In this document: positions 28,510 to 36,522 of the stretch, in pieces
Layout: each line of letters starts with the position of its first letter
Position numbering within the stretch: position 1 is the first letter of the stretch
From: Nocardia pseudobrasiliensis NBRC 108224
Lineage (GTDB): Bacteria; Actinomycetota; Actinomycetes; Mycobacteriales; Mycobacteriaceae
Direction of reading: 5' to 3'
DNA length: 48,014 bases
NCBI RefSeq assembly: GCF_001613105.1
Contig: NZ_BDBS01000017.1
Coordinates: 1-48,014 of the forward strand
Program-made: the position numbers and the translations under genes
Notes under the pieces: generated by a model
Told to the model about the DNA's origin: nothing
Databases searched by the model: none
The model's input: only the letters and a program-made list of their open reading frames with translations

Positions 28510-29703
28510 ATGAGTATCGATGGTGATCGGCACGCGGGCGAGGTGTTCGGCCGGGTCGAGGATGTTGTGCTACTCGACGCGGATGAGCGGCGACTGGCGT
28601 GGGTGTATCTGTCGGGGGTGGTGGCGGGGCCGTGTGCGGCGCTGTCGGCGCTGATCGAGCAGGTGGGGGTGGTGGAGGCGGCGCGGGCGGTGCGGGAATG
28701 CGAACTGCCGCAGTCGCTGCGCGGACCCACCGAGCGCAGGCGCGGAACCTATTGCGCGGAAAAGGATCTCGATATGATCACCCGCCTGGGCGGGCGCGTG
28801 GTCACCCCCGACGACCCGGAATGGCCCGCGTGGCGGATGCTCGGACTGAGTCAGCTCGATCCAGGACGGGATGCCGATGCGGCGGTGCCGCTGGTGCTGT
28901 GGGCGCGCGGGCCGCTGTCGCTGGTCGCTTCGACCGAACAGGCCCTTGCCGTGGTCGGCGCGCGATGCAGCAGCGGATATGGCGAGCGGGTGACCGGCGA
29001 GATCGTCAGCGATCTGGTGGCACGCGGCTGGACGATCGTGTCCGGCGCGGCCTTCGGCATCGACGGTGCCGCCCACCGAACCGCCCTCGCCACCGGTGGT
29101 CCCACCATCGCCGTACTGGCCTGCGGAGTGGACCGTCCCTATCCCGCACAGCATGATCGGCTACTCACCGAGATCGCCGAAACCGGCTTGGTGATCAGCG
29201 AATACCCGCCGGGTGCCGCTGCCCACAAACATCACTTCCTGGCCCGCAACCGCCTGGTGGCCGCACTCGCCGACGCCGTTCTCGTGGTCGAGGCGGGCCT
29301 GCGCAGCGGCGCCCGCAACACCGTGAAATGGGCCCGCCGCCTGGGCCGTCCGGCGCTGGCCATCCCGGGCCCGGTCAGCTCGCCCTCCTCGGTGGGCTGC
29401 CATCGCATGATCCGCGAGGGAGAGGCCCTGCTGGTCACCCGTGCCGAGGAGGTCCTCGACGAGGCGGGCCCGCTGCGTCTGTCGCTGCCCACCTCCCAGC
29501 CCGCCGGGGAGAATCTCGACGGCGATCACGCCCTGGTCTACGCGGCCCTGCCCAAGATCGGTTCCCGCCAACCGACCGAGCTGGCAGTGCAATCGGGCCT
29601 ACCGCTGCTCACCGTTCGGTCGGTTCTGCCCGCCCTGGAATTGGCAGGCCTGATCGGTTGCGACGCCTCGGGCTGGTTCCGCCTCGCCGGAACGGGGGAA
29701 TGA
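28510..29703 (+). CDS. dprA: DNA processing protein DprA
   Basis: 397 residues from ATG 28510, with a GAGGGGGAG ribosome site just upstream. An N-terminal SAM-like helical part is followed by the extended Rossmann fold with ALAVVGARCSSGYGERV, SGAAFGIDGAAHRTAL, FLARNRLVAALADAVLVVEA and AIPGPVSSPSSVGCHRMI. A C-terminal winged-helix (DprA DML1-like) closes the chain. DprA loads RecA on incoming single strands. The 144 bases between comM and this gene show no other gene. Confidence 0.95.
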   Translation: MSIDGDRHAGEVFGRVEDVVLLDADERRLAWVYLSGVVAGPCAALSALIEQVGVVEAARAVRECELPQSLRGPTERRRGTYCAEKDLDMITRLGGRVVTPDDPEWPAWRMLGLSQLDPGRDADAAVPLVLWARGPLSLVASTEQALAVVGARCSSGYGERVTGEIVSDLVARGWTIVSGAAFGIDGAAHRTALATGGPTIAVLACGVDRPYPAQHDRLLTEIAETGLVISEYPPGAAAHKHHFLARNRLVAALADAVLVVEAGLRSGARNTVKWARRLGRPALAIPGPVSSPSSVGCHRMIREGEALLVTRAEEVLDEAGPLRLSLPTSQPAGENLDGDHALVYAALPKIGSRQPTELAVQSGLPLLTVRSVLPALELAGLIGCDASGWFRLAGTGE

Positions 29704-29793
29704 CCATGCTCCCTGATCAGCGTGAGCGCTGCGGATACCCTCGGAGCCGGAAAAGTTCATTCCGTTGTCCGGGGGTAGGACTGGAGGGTGGAA

Positions 29794-30237
29794 ATGGCAC
29801 AGGATCGCAAGGGTCCCGGGGCGTGGTCGCTGTGGATTCAGCGAAAGCTGAATGCCCGTACGGTTGCGCGGATTCGACGCAAGGGCGGCAAACACCTGGG
29901 TATGGATCTACTGATCCTGCAAACGGTGGGCCGCCGCACCGGCGAGCCCCGCGAGACGCCGGTGACCTGGTTCTCCGATGGCGAGGACACCTGGCTGCTG
30001 GTGGCCTCCGGCGGCGGCAAACGCAACCCGGACTGGTACGCCAACCTGATGGCCCACCCCGACCGGGCCGCGATCGAACTCCCGGGCCGAGGCCGTATCC
30101 CGGTCACGCCGCGGTTATTGGAGGGCGAGGACCGCGAAAACGCGTGGCAGCACATCGCTTCCGACCAGCCTCGGTACGGGAAGTACCAGGAGAAATCGGA
30201 TCGGGAATATCCGGTGGTCCGGCTCACGCCGCGGTAG
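29794..30237 (+). CDS. Nitroreductase-family deazaflavin (F420)-dependent oxidoreductase
   Basis: 147 residues of the DUF385/F420H2-dependent quinone-reductase-like family, which includes Ddn of Mycobacterium tuberculosis. Signatures are LLILQTVGRRTGEPRETPV, the WYANLMAHPDRAAIEL core and the C-terminal YGKYQEKSDREYPVVRLTPR. These split-barrel proteins reduce quinones and nitro compounds with F420H2. The ATG at 29794 is preferred: GGAGGG lies six bases upstream, while a GTG at 29788 overlaps it. It ends 44 bases before the convergent FAD enzyme. Confidence 0.87.
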   Translation: MAQDRKGPGAWSLWIQRKLNARTVARIRRKGGKHLGMDLLILQTVGRRTGEPRETPVTWFSDGEDTWLLVASGGGKRNPDWYANLMAHPDRAAIELPGRGRIPVTPRLLEGEDRENAWQHIASDQPRYGKYQEKSDREYPVVRLTPR

Positions 30238-30281
30238 CGCTCGTACGCCGGATCGGTCGGGATGAGACTCAGCCGTTCCGT

Positions 30282-32006
30282 CTACCCGCGGCGAGTTCGC
30301 ACGGCGACCGCCTTGGCCGCGGTCAATGGCTCCCAATCAGCCGGATCGTCGCCCTGGTCATGTCCGTGCCCGAGCACTGTGCCGGAACGTATCTCGCGAT
30401 CCAGGTCGCGTCCGAGCACCGCCCCCGCGGCATGCAGACCCGACAGCATCGCGCCCTCGACCGCCGGACCCCATGCCAGCGAGGCGCCGCACAGATACAG
30501 GCCGGTGATCTCGGTCCGCACGCCCGGACGCAGTGGGCCGAACTGGGAGATGGACAGCTCCAGGCCATAGGGCGTGCCGTCGGTGGCGTGGGTGTAGCGG
30601 TGCTGGGTGAGCGGGGTGGCGGCCTCGCGCCAGACGATGTGCTCCTGGATCCCCGGAATCACCTCCGCGACACGGCGAATCATGATGTCGGTGAGCGCCT
30701 CCTTGCGGCGCAGGTATTCCGGGTCGGTGCGATAGCTGTCGTCGCCGGGCTCCGGCCAGGCGCGCAGGCCGAAGAATTCCGGCTCGGGCGGCACGAGCGT
30801 CATGACCTCGAGCACCGAACATCCGGCGGGTGCGCCGTGCGGATTGTCCGGATCCTTGATCGTGGTCACGCTGACGTAGGCGGGCAGTCGCCGCCGAGCC
30901 TGTTCGAGGCGCTCATCGACGGTCCAGCCGTGCTTGTTCTCGGCCAGATCCTCGAACAGCGTCGTGACATCCTCGGAGGTCGGCACCGAATAGAAATTGG
31001 TGTTGGGGATGCGCTCGCTCAAATCCAGGTCCACGCCCAGATAGCAGTTGAAGAACGGTTGCGACATCCGGAATCGGTCCACGCGCAGCGCGGTCAACGC
31101 ACTCAGATGCTCGCGGCCGACCAGCTCGCGATAGGTCTTCTTGATATCGGCATTGGATACGACCACCGGTGCGCGCAGGCGGGTGCCGTCGGCCAGTTCG
31201 ACACCGGCAACCCGTTTGTCCTCCACGAGAATCCGCCGAACCGCGGCCCGCGTACGGATTTGCCCGCCGTGTGCGACGACCACCTCGCCCAGGCGTGCCG
31301 ACAGCACCTGCCCGCCGCCCTTGGGAAACCACGCGCCGTCGCTCAGGAAGTTCTGCAGCATGAAGGCGTGCACCATGACCGGCGTCCGATGCGGCGGGCT
31401 GGCATAGGTGCCGTACTGTACCGCGAGTGCCGCCTGCAGTCGCGGACTGAGCCGATGCGCGGTGAGCAGCCGGGTCAGTGGCCGCATCGCCCACAGCGCG
31501 GCGGTCCCCGCGGCGACGACGAAGCGGGCATTGTCGAACAGCGAAGCGGGCGTTCGGGAATGGTCGATACTGCCACCGATGCGCCGCAGAATCGCGACCA
31601 CCTTGCGGATCGCGCGCGCTTCGTCGGGAAATGCCTCGATGAGATTGGCCTGGTAGTTGTCCCAGCCCGCCGGGATCTTCAAGGTCAGGTCGGGAAAGAC
31701 GATGGTGTCGAAGCCGTCGCGATCCAGCGGGAGGAATTCGATCTTCTTGTCCAGGCCGACGCCGCGCAGGATGCGGGGGATCTGTCCGTCGGGCCCGCAA
31801 TCGCCCAGATAGTGCACGCCGACGTCGAACTCCCATTTGCCCGCGCGCCGGAACACGTGGGTGCAGCCGCCGATCACGTCGTAGGACTCGAGCACCAGCG
31901 TGCGTTTGCCGCCCGCGGCGAGATACGCGGCGGCGACCATACCGCCCATTCCGGAACCCACCACGATCGCGTCGAAATCGTGCGAAGACCTATCGATCGT
32001 GTTCAT
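30282..32006 (-). CDS. FAD-dependent NAD(P)-type oxidoreductase (carotenoid desaturase/retinol saturase-like)
   Basis: 574 residues from ATG 32006. The N-terminal dinucleotide fold is complete: DAIVVGSGMGGMVAAAYLAA with Glu at VLESYDVIGG. The next segment, FDVGVHYLGDCGPDGQ, is the pattern of the phytoene desaturase/all-trans-retinol saturase branch. Later parts contain a second FAD segment (LYLCGASLAWGPAVEGAMLSG). The substrate is unknown. It is divergent from the TetR gene at 32107, with a palindromic site between them, so the regulator is likely to control it. A 204-base upstream extension of the frame has no ribosome site and overlaps the regulator. Confidence 0.85.
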   Translation of the reverse strand: MNTIDRSSHDFDAIVVGSGMGGMVAAAYLAAGGKRTLVLESYDVIGGCTHVFRRAGKWEFDVGVHYLGDCGPDGQIPRILRGVGLDKKIEFLPLDRDGFDTIVFPDLTLKIPAGWDNYQANLIEAFPDEARAIRKVVAILRRIGGSIDHSRTPASLFDNARFVVAAGTAALWAMRPLTRLLTAHRLSPRLQAALAVQYGTYASPPHRTPVMVHAFMLQNFLSDGAWFPKGGGQVLSARLGEVVVAHGGQIRTRAAVRRILVEDKRVAGVELADGTRLRAPVVVSNADIKKTYRELVGREHLSALTALRVDRFRMSQPFFNCYLGVDLDLSERIPNTNFYSVPTSEDVTTLFEDLAENKHGWTVDERLEQARRRLPAYVSVTTIKDPDNPHGAPAGCSVLEVMTLVPPEPEFFGLRAWPEPGDDSYRTDPEYLRRKEALTDIMIRRVAEVIPGIQEHIVWREAATPLTQHRYTHATDGTPYGLELSISQFGPLRPGVRTEITGLYLCGASLAWGPAVEGAMLSGLHAAGAVLGRDLDREIRSGTVLGHGHDQGDDPADWEPLTAAKAVAVRTRRG

Positions 32007-32019
32007 GGCCGTGGACGGT

Positions 32020-32039
32020 AGTAGCATGATCGTTCTACT
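32020..32039. promoter_or_regulatory. TetR operator candidate between FAD oxidoreductase and TetR genes
   Basis: A 20-base palindrome centred on GATC: AGTAG...CTACT arms with 16 of 20 positions symmetrical. It lies 14 bases upstream of the oxidoreductase start and 68 before the TetR start. Confidence 0.5.
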
Positions 32040-32106
32040 GCAAGTGGTGGGACATGACACAGCCGAGGGAAGCGACATTGGTCCGGACGAGGAGAAGGAT
32101 GGTGTG

Positions 32107-32685
32107 ATGACGGTTCGACCGCGTGATCGGCTCATCGCCGGGGTGATCGACCTGATGCGGCGCAAGGGTGTCGCCGGGACGGGGATGACCGAGCTGGTCG
32201 AGCGGAGCAAGACGGCCCGGCGGTCGATCTACCAGAACTTCCCCGGCGGGAAACGCGAACTGGTCGAGGAGGCCACCCGCACCGCGGGCAAGGTCATCGT
32301 CGCGGCAATCGCCTCCGTGGACGATCGCGAAGGCGCCTTGGCCAGACTGCGCGCCTTCGTCCAGATGTGGCGAGACGTCCTGGTGGTCTCCGATTTCCAG
32401 GCAGGCTGCCCCATAGTCGCGGCCGCTCTCGCCCGCGCCGAGGTTCCCACCGCCCCCGATATCGCCGCCGCGGTCTTCGCCGAATGGCAACAGCTGATCG
32501 CCACCCAACTGAGCGCCGAGGGCATCGACCGCCAATCGGCCGAGGCCGACGCCACCCTCGCGATCGCCGCCATCGAGGGCGCGGTGGTCCTTTCCATAGC
32601 CTCGCGCAGCGTAAAGCCCCTCGATCAGGTCGGTGAACGCCTCGAATTCCTACTGACTCAACAGCTTTCCCGGTCCTCGCATTGA
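32107..32685 (+). CDS. TetR-family regulator
   Basis: 192 residues from ATG 32107. Helix-turn-helix at about residues 20-55 ([20 protein letters not shown]) and an all-helical ligand domain including [16 protein letters not shown], a pattern of the TetR_C_11/YcdC-like group. It probably represses the divergent FAD oxidoreductase gene through the palindrome at 32020-32039. A GTG at 32101 is an alternative start two codons upstream. Confidence 0.85.
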   Translation: MTVRPRDRLIAGVIDLMRRKGVAGTGMTELVERSKTARRSIYQNFPGGKRELVEEATRTAGKVIVAAIASVDDREGALARLRAFVQMWRDVLVVSDFQAGCPIVAAALARAEVPTAPDIAAAVFAEWQQLIATQLSAEGIDRQSAEADATLAIAAIEGAVVLSIASRSVKPLDQVGERLEFLLTQQLSRSSH

Positions 32686-32863
32686 ATCGTGTGCCCCTCG
32701 GTCTCGATTTCTGGTCAGGTGGTGGTGCCCAAACGAGCCCGCCCGTGTGAAGCGGTACCCGGCTTTCCCCCCTGTCCGGGTGCGGGCATGCCTCACTGCG
32801 GCGCTGTGGCCGCCTCGGCGCGGGAACTTGCCTGCGGGCGCGTGGTCGGTGACGGTGGAGGGT

Positions 32864-33787
32864 ATGGAGGAGTTGCCCGAGGATTTGGTGTTGCTGCTGG
32901 AGGAGTACGGGCGGCATCTGCGACTCGGGCGGAACCGGTCGGCGCATACGGTGCGGGCCTACGTGGGGGATGCCCGGGCGTTGTTGCTGCATCTGTATGC
33001 GCGATCGCCGGATTCCGGAGTGGGGGAGATCGATCTGCCGCTGTTGCGATCGTGGCTGTCCGAGCTCTCCGCCGGTGGGGCGGCTCGCACGACGATGGCG
33101 CGACGCGCCTCGGCGGCTCGCACCTTCACCGCCTGGCTCACCAGGACGGGACGGCTGGCGATGGACCCCGGCTCGCGACTGGGATCGCCTCGGGCCCACC
33201 GAACTTTACCCGCGGTGCTGGGGAAGGAGCAGGCGCAGGCCGCCATGGGAGCCGCGGAATCCGGTGCGGCCCAACATGACCCGATGGCCCTGCGGGATCG
33301 GCTCATTGTGGAGATGCTGTACGCCACCGGAATTCGAGTGAGCGAGCTGTGCGGATTGGATATCGACGACGTCGACCGCGAACACCGACAGATCCGAGTG
33401 CTCGGCAAAGGTAACAAGGAACGATCCGTCCCATTCGGCCTCCCCGCCGACCAGTCCCTGGAACAGTGGCTTCGCTACGGCAGACCATTACTCACGACCC
33501 CGGACTCCGGCCGCGCCCTCCTCCTGGGTCGCAGAGGCCGAAGACTCGACCAACGCCAAGCCAGAACGGTAGTGCACGAGGTGATCTCGGCCATCCCCGG
33601 AGCCCCCGATATGGGTCCCCACGGCCTACGCCACACCGCGGCCACGCACCTCCTGGAAGGCGGCGCAGACCTCCGCATAGTCCAGGAACTCCTGGGCCAC
33701 GCCAGCATGGCCACCACCCAGCTCTACACCCACGTCTCCATCGACCGCCTCAAAAAGGCCCACGAACAAGCCCACCCCCGAGCCTGA
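32864..33787 (+). CDS. xerC: Tyrosine recombinase XerC
   Basis: 307 residues. N-terminal SAM-like core-binding domain ([37 protein letters not shown]) and a catalytic domain with Arg in [12 protein letters not shown], Lys in [13 protein letters not shown], the His-x-x-Arg in [15 protein letters not shown], His in [15 protein letters not shown] and the Tyr nucleophile in that same block. XerC with XerD resolves chromosome dimers at dif. The ATG at 32864 has a GGAGGG close upstream. Its position after dprA is conserved; a peptidase gene and rpsB usually follow soon after, but here 13 kb of other genes intervene before the M23 gene. Confidence 0.92.
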   Translation: MEELPEDLVLLLEEYGRHLRLGRNRSAHTVRAYVGDARALLLHLYARSPDSGVGEIDLPLLRSWLSELSAGGAARTTMARRASAARTFTAWLTRTGRLAMDPGSRLGSPRAHRTLPAVLGKEQAQAAMGAAESGAAQHDPMALRDRLIVEMLYATGIRVSELCGLDIDDVDREHRQIRVLGKGNKERSVPFGLPADQSLEQWLRYGRPLLTTPDSGRALLLGRRGRRLDQRQARTVVHEVISAIPGAPDMGPHGLRHTAATHLLEGGADLRIVQELLGHASMATTQLYTHVSIDRLKKAHEQAHPRA

Positions 33788-33838
33788 ACGCTTCGACCCC
33801 AGCCGGCCCTTTGCCCCAATCGGCACCACGCTGCCCCG

Positions 33839-34004
33839 CCCCAGCACCCAAACCATCGGTTCGGGTGCGGCTTGTCCTTGGTGCCTGAGCCGTCGGTCTG
33901 GGACGGGCTGTCTCCAGCGCCCAAACCATCGGTTCGGGTGCGGCCTGTCCTTGGTGCCCGAGCCGTCGGTCTGGAATGCGCCGTCCCCAGCGCCCAGACC
34001 ATCG
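33839..34004. repeat. Tandem repeat array A, 73-bp period
   Basis: Two full copies and a 20-base partial third copy spaced exactly 73 bases apart (CCAGC at 33841, 33914 and 33987). Within each copy two related segments end in AACCATCGGTTCGGGTG and GAGCCGTCGGTCTGG. Copies differ at only a few positions. The array follows the xerC stop and has no coding potential, since 73 is not a multiple of three. Confidence 0.85.
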
Positions 34005-34007
34005 TCG

Positions 34008-34130
34008 AGGGGAACAATCCTTCCCCTAGCGCCCGGTATCAGCTGCCAAGGGGAACAATTCGTCCCCAGCGCCCGGTATCAGCTGCGAACGGGAACAATC
34101 CTTCCCCAGCGCCCGGCATCAGCTGCCAGG
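34008..34130. repeat. Tandem repeat array B, 40-41-bp period with internal palindromes
   Basis: Three copies with AACAAT at 34013, 34054 and 34094 (periods 41 and 40). Each copy begins with a small inverted repeat, such as GGGGAACAATCCTTCCCC, and continues AGCGCCCGGTATCAGCTGC. It starts within a few bases of array A's end, and both share the AGCGCCC module. Confidence 0.85.
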
Positions 34131-34198
34131 ACGTAAGCCGTCGGGTGCGCCCGGAAATGGTTGGCTCGTGCCCACCTCCAGCACGTACCGTCGTGATC

Positions 34199-34570
34199 AT
34201 GTCGACCAACCCGACCGAATCGCTTTCGCTGCGCGCGCGTCTGCGGGCCGCGCTGCCCGATGCCATGAAGCGTCGGGATCGCGCTGCCGCGGCGGCGCTG
34301 CGGTCCGCGCTCGGGGCCATCGACAATGCCGAGGCTGTCGATGTGGCCGAGGTTCGCGCGGGGGCGATCGAGTCCAGTCCTGTCGGATTGGGGGCCGCCG
34401 AGGTGCGTCGTCGTGAACTCACCGAAGCCGATATCGAGCGGATCGTACGCGCCGAGGTAGGCGAAAGGCTTACGGCCGCAAGTGAGTACGAGGCTCTCGG
34501 GCGCTCGGATCGAGCCGACCAACTGCGCGCCGAAGCGTCGGCGTTGAGCGCTCACCTGCCGCCCGGCTGA
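34199..34570 (+). CDS. GatB/YqeY domain protein
   Basis: 123 residues, shorter than the usual 150, with the YqeY-type start SLRARLRAALPDAMKRRDRAAAAALRSALGAIDNAEAV and the helical ELTEADIERIVRAEVGERL with the tail YEALGRSDRADQLRAEASALSAHLP. YqeY proteins resemble the tail domain of amidotransferase GatB; their job is unknown. The ATG at 34199 lies seven bases after a -10-like TACCGT, again suggesting a leaderless message. It follows the repeat arrays. Confidence 0.85.
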   Translation: MSTNPTESLSLRARLRAALPDAMKRRDRAAAAALRSALGAIDNAEAVDVAEVRAGAIESSPVGLGAAEVRRRELTEADIERIVRAEVGERLTAASEYEALGRSDRADQLRAEASALSAHLPPG

Positions 34571-34636
34571 CGTGCCGTCTTCAGTGTGATTCCGATGCCA
34601 TCGAGCGATACCACTTCCAAATCTGAAACCTGTTCC

Positions 34637-34645
34637 TGTTACGCT
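34637..34645 (+). promoter_or_regulatory. Extended -10 promoter of the hydrolase gene
   Basis: TGTTACGCT, an extended -10-like element, 62 bases upstream of the ATG at 34708, in the non-coding gap after the YqeY gene. No clear -35. Confidence 0.4.
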
Positions 34646-34707
34646 CGGCGGACCGGCGTCGACGAGACGACGGCGTAACCACCGTGGGCAGAAGGGGTCT
34701 CGCGCAC

Positions 34708-35517
34708 ATGCCGTACGTTTCCGCTGACGACGGAGTGAGAATCTGCTACACGGATTCGGGCGGCGACGGCCCCGCGCTCCTGCTGCTGCACAGCTTCTTC
34801 ATGGACGCCGATATGTGGCAGCCGCAGGTCGACGCGCTCGCTCCCGACTATCGCGTGATCGCGATCGACAGCCGCGGTCACGGCCGGACCGACGACAATG
34901 GAATCCCCTTCAACTTCTGGCGATTGGCCTGGGACGGTTGGGCTGTCGCCGACGAACTCGGCATCGACCGTCTCGTGCTCGGCGGCCTCAGTCAGGGCGC
35001 GTTCACCGCACTGCGCATGGCACTACAGCAGAAATCGCGGGTGCGCGGACTAATCCTGGTCGGCACGAGTGGACGACCCTACTCGGAGAAGGAACGGGCG
35101 GGCTATCAGAAGATCATTGTCGACTCCTGGATCAACGGTTCCGTGCCCGTCGACGAGATCGGCCGGACCATGGCCTCGGTCATGATCGGCGGGGATCGCG
35201 AAACCCATCAGCTGCCTTGGGTGGCGAAGTGGGTGGCGGCCGACCGCAAACGACTGGGTCTGGCCGCTCGCGCCCTCATCGACCGCGAGGACATCTCACC
35301 CATGCTCGCCGAGGTGACCGCCCCGGCACTGCTGATTCGCGGCGGCGGGGATCAGGCGTTCACCCACGATCAAATGCAGGAGCTGACCGAAATGCTCGGC
35401 GGCCCTACTCGTTTCGAAACGGTCCGCGCGGACGGGCTCACCCACATCTGCACCCTCACCCACCCCGAAATCGTGAATCCGCTGATCGTCGAATTCCTCG
35501 CGGGCCTCCCGGATTAA
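34708..35517 (+). CDS. Alpha/beta hydrolase
   Basis: 269 residues. Oxyanion region LLLLHSFFMDADMWQPQVDAL, RGHGRTDDNG, nucleophile Ser in LGGLSQGAFTALRMA, acid Asp in GGGDQAF and His in GLTHICTLTHP. The cap suggests an esterase/haloperoxidase-like member; the substrate is unknown. The TAA stop shares four bases (TTAA) with the stop of the convergent XRE-type gene. Confidence 0.88.
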   Translation: MPYVSADDGVRICYTDSGGDGPALLLLHSFFMDADMWQPQVDALAPDYRVIAIDSRGHGRTDDNGIPFNFWRLAWDGWAVADELGIDRLVLGGLSQGAFTALRMALQQKSRVRGLILVGTSGRPYSEKERAGYQKIIVDSWINGSVPVDEIGRTMASVMIGGDRETHQLPWVAKWVAADRKRLGLAARALIDREDISPMLAEVTAPALLIRGGGDQAFTHDQMQELTEMLGGPTRFETVRADGLTHICTLTHPEIVNPLIVEFLAGLPD

Positions 35518-36281
35518 CCGATGACGCCCAGGAGCAATCCGCGCCGCGCCGTCTGCGGCCACACCAGCAGCTCCTCGTAAACGGCCAATTCACATTCCCG
35601 CTCCGGATCCCACACCCGCCGCCGCGGATGCGGGCGCGCGACGCAGACATATCCGGAATTCCACACCTGCCGGAATACGGGATCACCACCGAGTTCGTCC
35701 AAGATCGCGGCCGCCTCCTCCCGACTCGTGGTCGCCGCCGCGTGGCGGAACAGGCCGGTCAGAATCGTCACCTCCTGCCGCCAATCCGGTGTGCGCCGCA
35801 TGGCCTCGGCATCCCCGAACCACCAGTGCAACAGCGTTTTCGCCTCGGAAAGCCCCGGCCACAACCGATCGAAGGCGGTATTGGCCATCGGCGCGCCCGC
35901 CCGCGTCCGCGAGACGGCCCACCCGGTCAGATACGCCGCCGGATTCGGATCGAATGCCGTGACCAGCGATATCGCCACCTCGTCGGCAATCGGTATCCGC
36001 TCGTGCTCGGGCGGATGCCCGGCCAGCGCCCGGAGATGAGCGAGTTCATCGGCGTTCGGCCGGAGTATCGATACGAGGGCGTTCAACACCGTATCGGTGA
36101 GCTTGGCGACCTGGTTCTGCTCGATATTGCGAATCGTGCCCAGTCCCAGTCCCGCCTGCTTCAGGTCGGCTTGCGAATACCCCCGTCGCTTCCGCAGCGC
36201 CTGCACATAGTCGCCGAGGCTCGGCAACGGTAGCGGTTCGTCGTCGTTCACCTGTCTCCGATTCTGTTGTGCCGTAGTCAC
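35514..36281 (-). CDS. XRE-type regulator with MmyB-like ligand domain
   Basis: 255 residues. Helix-turn-helix residues about 23-75 (LGDYVQALRKRRGYSQADLK, GLGTIRNIEQNQVAKLTD) and a C-terminal MmyB-like domain (ISLVTAFDPNPAAYLTGWAV, the FRHAAATTSREEA helix and VWNSGYVCVARPHPRRRVWDP), the common actinobacterial architecture. It probably senses a small molecule. A GTG at 36281 is used; another at 36251 has GGAGA three bases upstream and may be the real start. It is downstream of the antiporter on the same strand, separated by 229 bases including an inverted-repeat element. Confidence 0.8.
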   Translation of the reverse strand: MTTAQQNRRQVNDDEPLPLPSLGDYVQALRKRRGYSQADLKQAGLGLGTIRNIEQNQVAKLTDTVLNALVSILRPNADELAHLRALAGHPPEHERIPIADEVAISLVTAFDPNPAAYLTGWAVSRTRAGAPMANTAFDRLWPGLSEAKTLLHWWFGDAEAMRRTPDWRQEVTILTGLFRHAAATTSREEAAAILDELGGDPVFRQVWNSGYVCVARPHPRRRVWDPERECELAVYEELLVWPQTARRGLLLGVIG

Positions 36282-36449
36282 CTACGACGGTAGTACCGGC
36301 GCGATCGCTACCGCACAACCCGGTGACCGAGAGTGCTTGCGGTGGTGGAGGGCTCGCGCTTGGATGGATCTATCGGCGCAGCGTGAGATGCGTGGCATCC
36401 GCTTTCGCCGTACGGGGGAAGGTAGCGCGGCGCCTTGGATTCCGAAGCT

Positions 36450-36522
36450 ATCCGGTCGTAGTACTCGGCTGGGCCGCACCGCGGAGGGGTCGGCGTGGCC
36501 CAGCCGAGTACTACGACATCCG
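36450..36522. repeat. 63-bp inverted-repeat element with flanking ATCCG direct repeats
   Basis: Perfect 21-base inverted repeats (36455-36475 and 36497-36517, starting GTCGTAGTACTCGG) enclose a 21-base GC-rich spacer. The element is flanked immediately on both sides by ATCCG (36450-36454 and 36518-36522), like a target duplication of a small MITE. The right arm contains the antiporter's TAG stop. It could alternatively be a terminator; no T-run follows. Confidence 0.6.

Noticed and set aside
29328..32021. 897-codon plus-strand frame covering dprA end, reductase and FAD gene
   Set aside because: It is antisense or out of frame to three clear genes and has no domain of its own.
33839..34130. 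CRISPR array
   Set aside because: The repeats run head to tail with no unique spacers, periods differ, and no cas genes are present.
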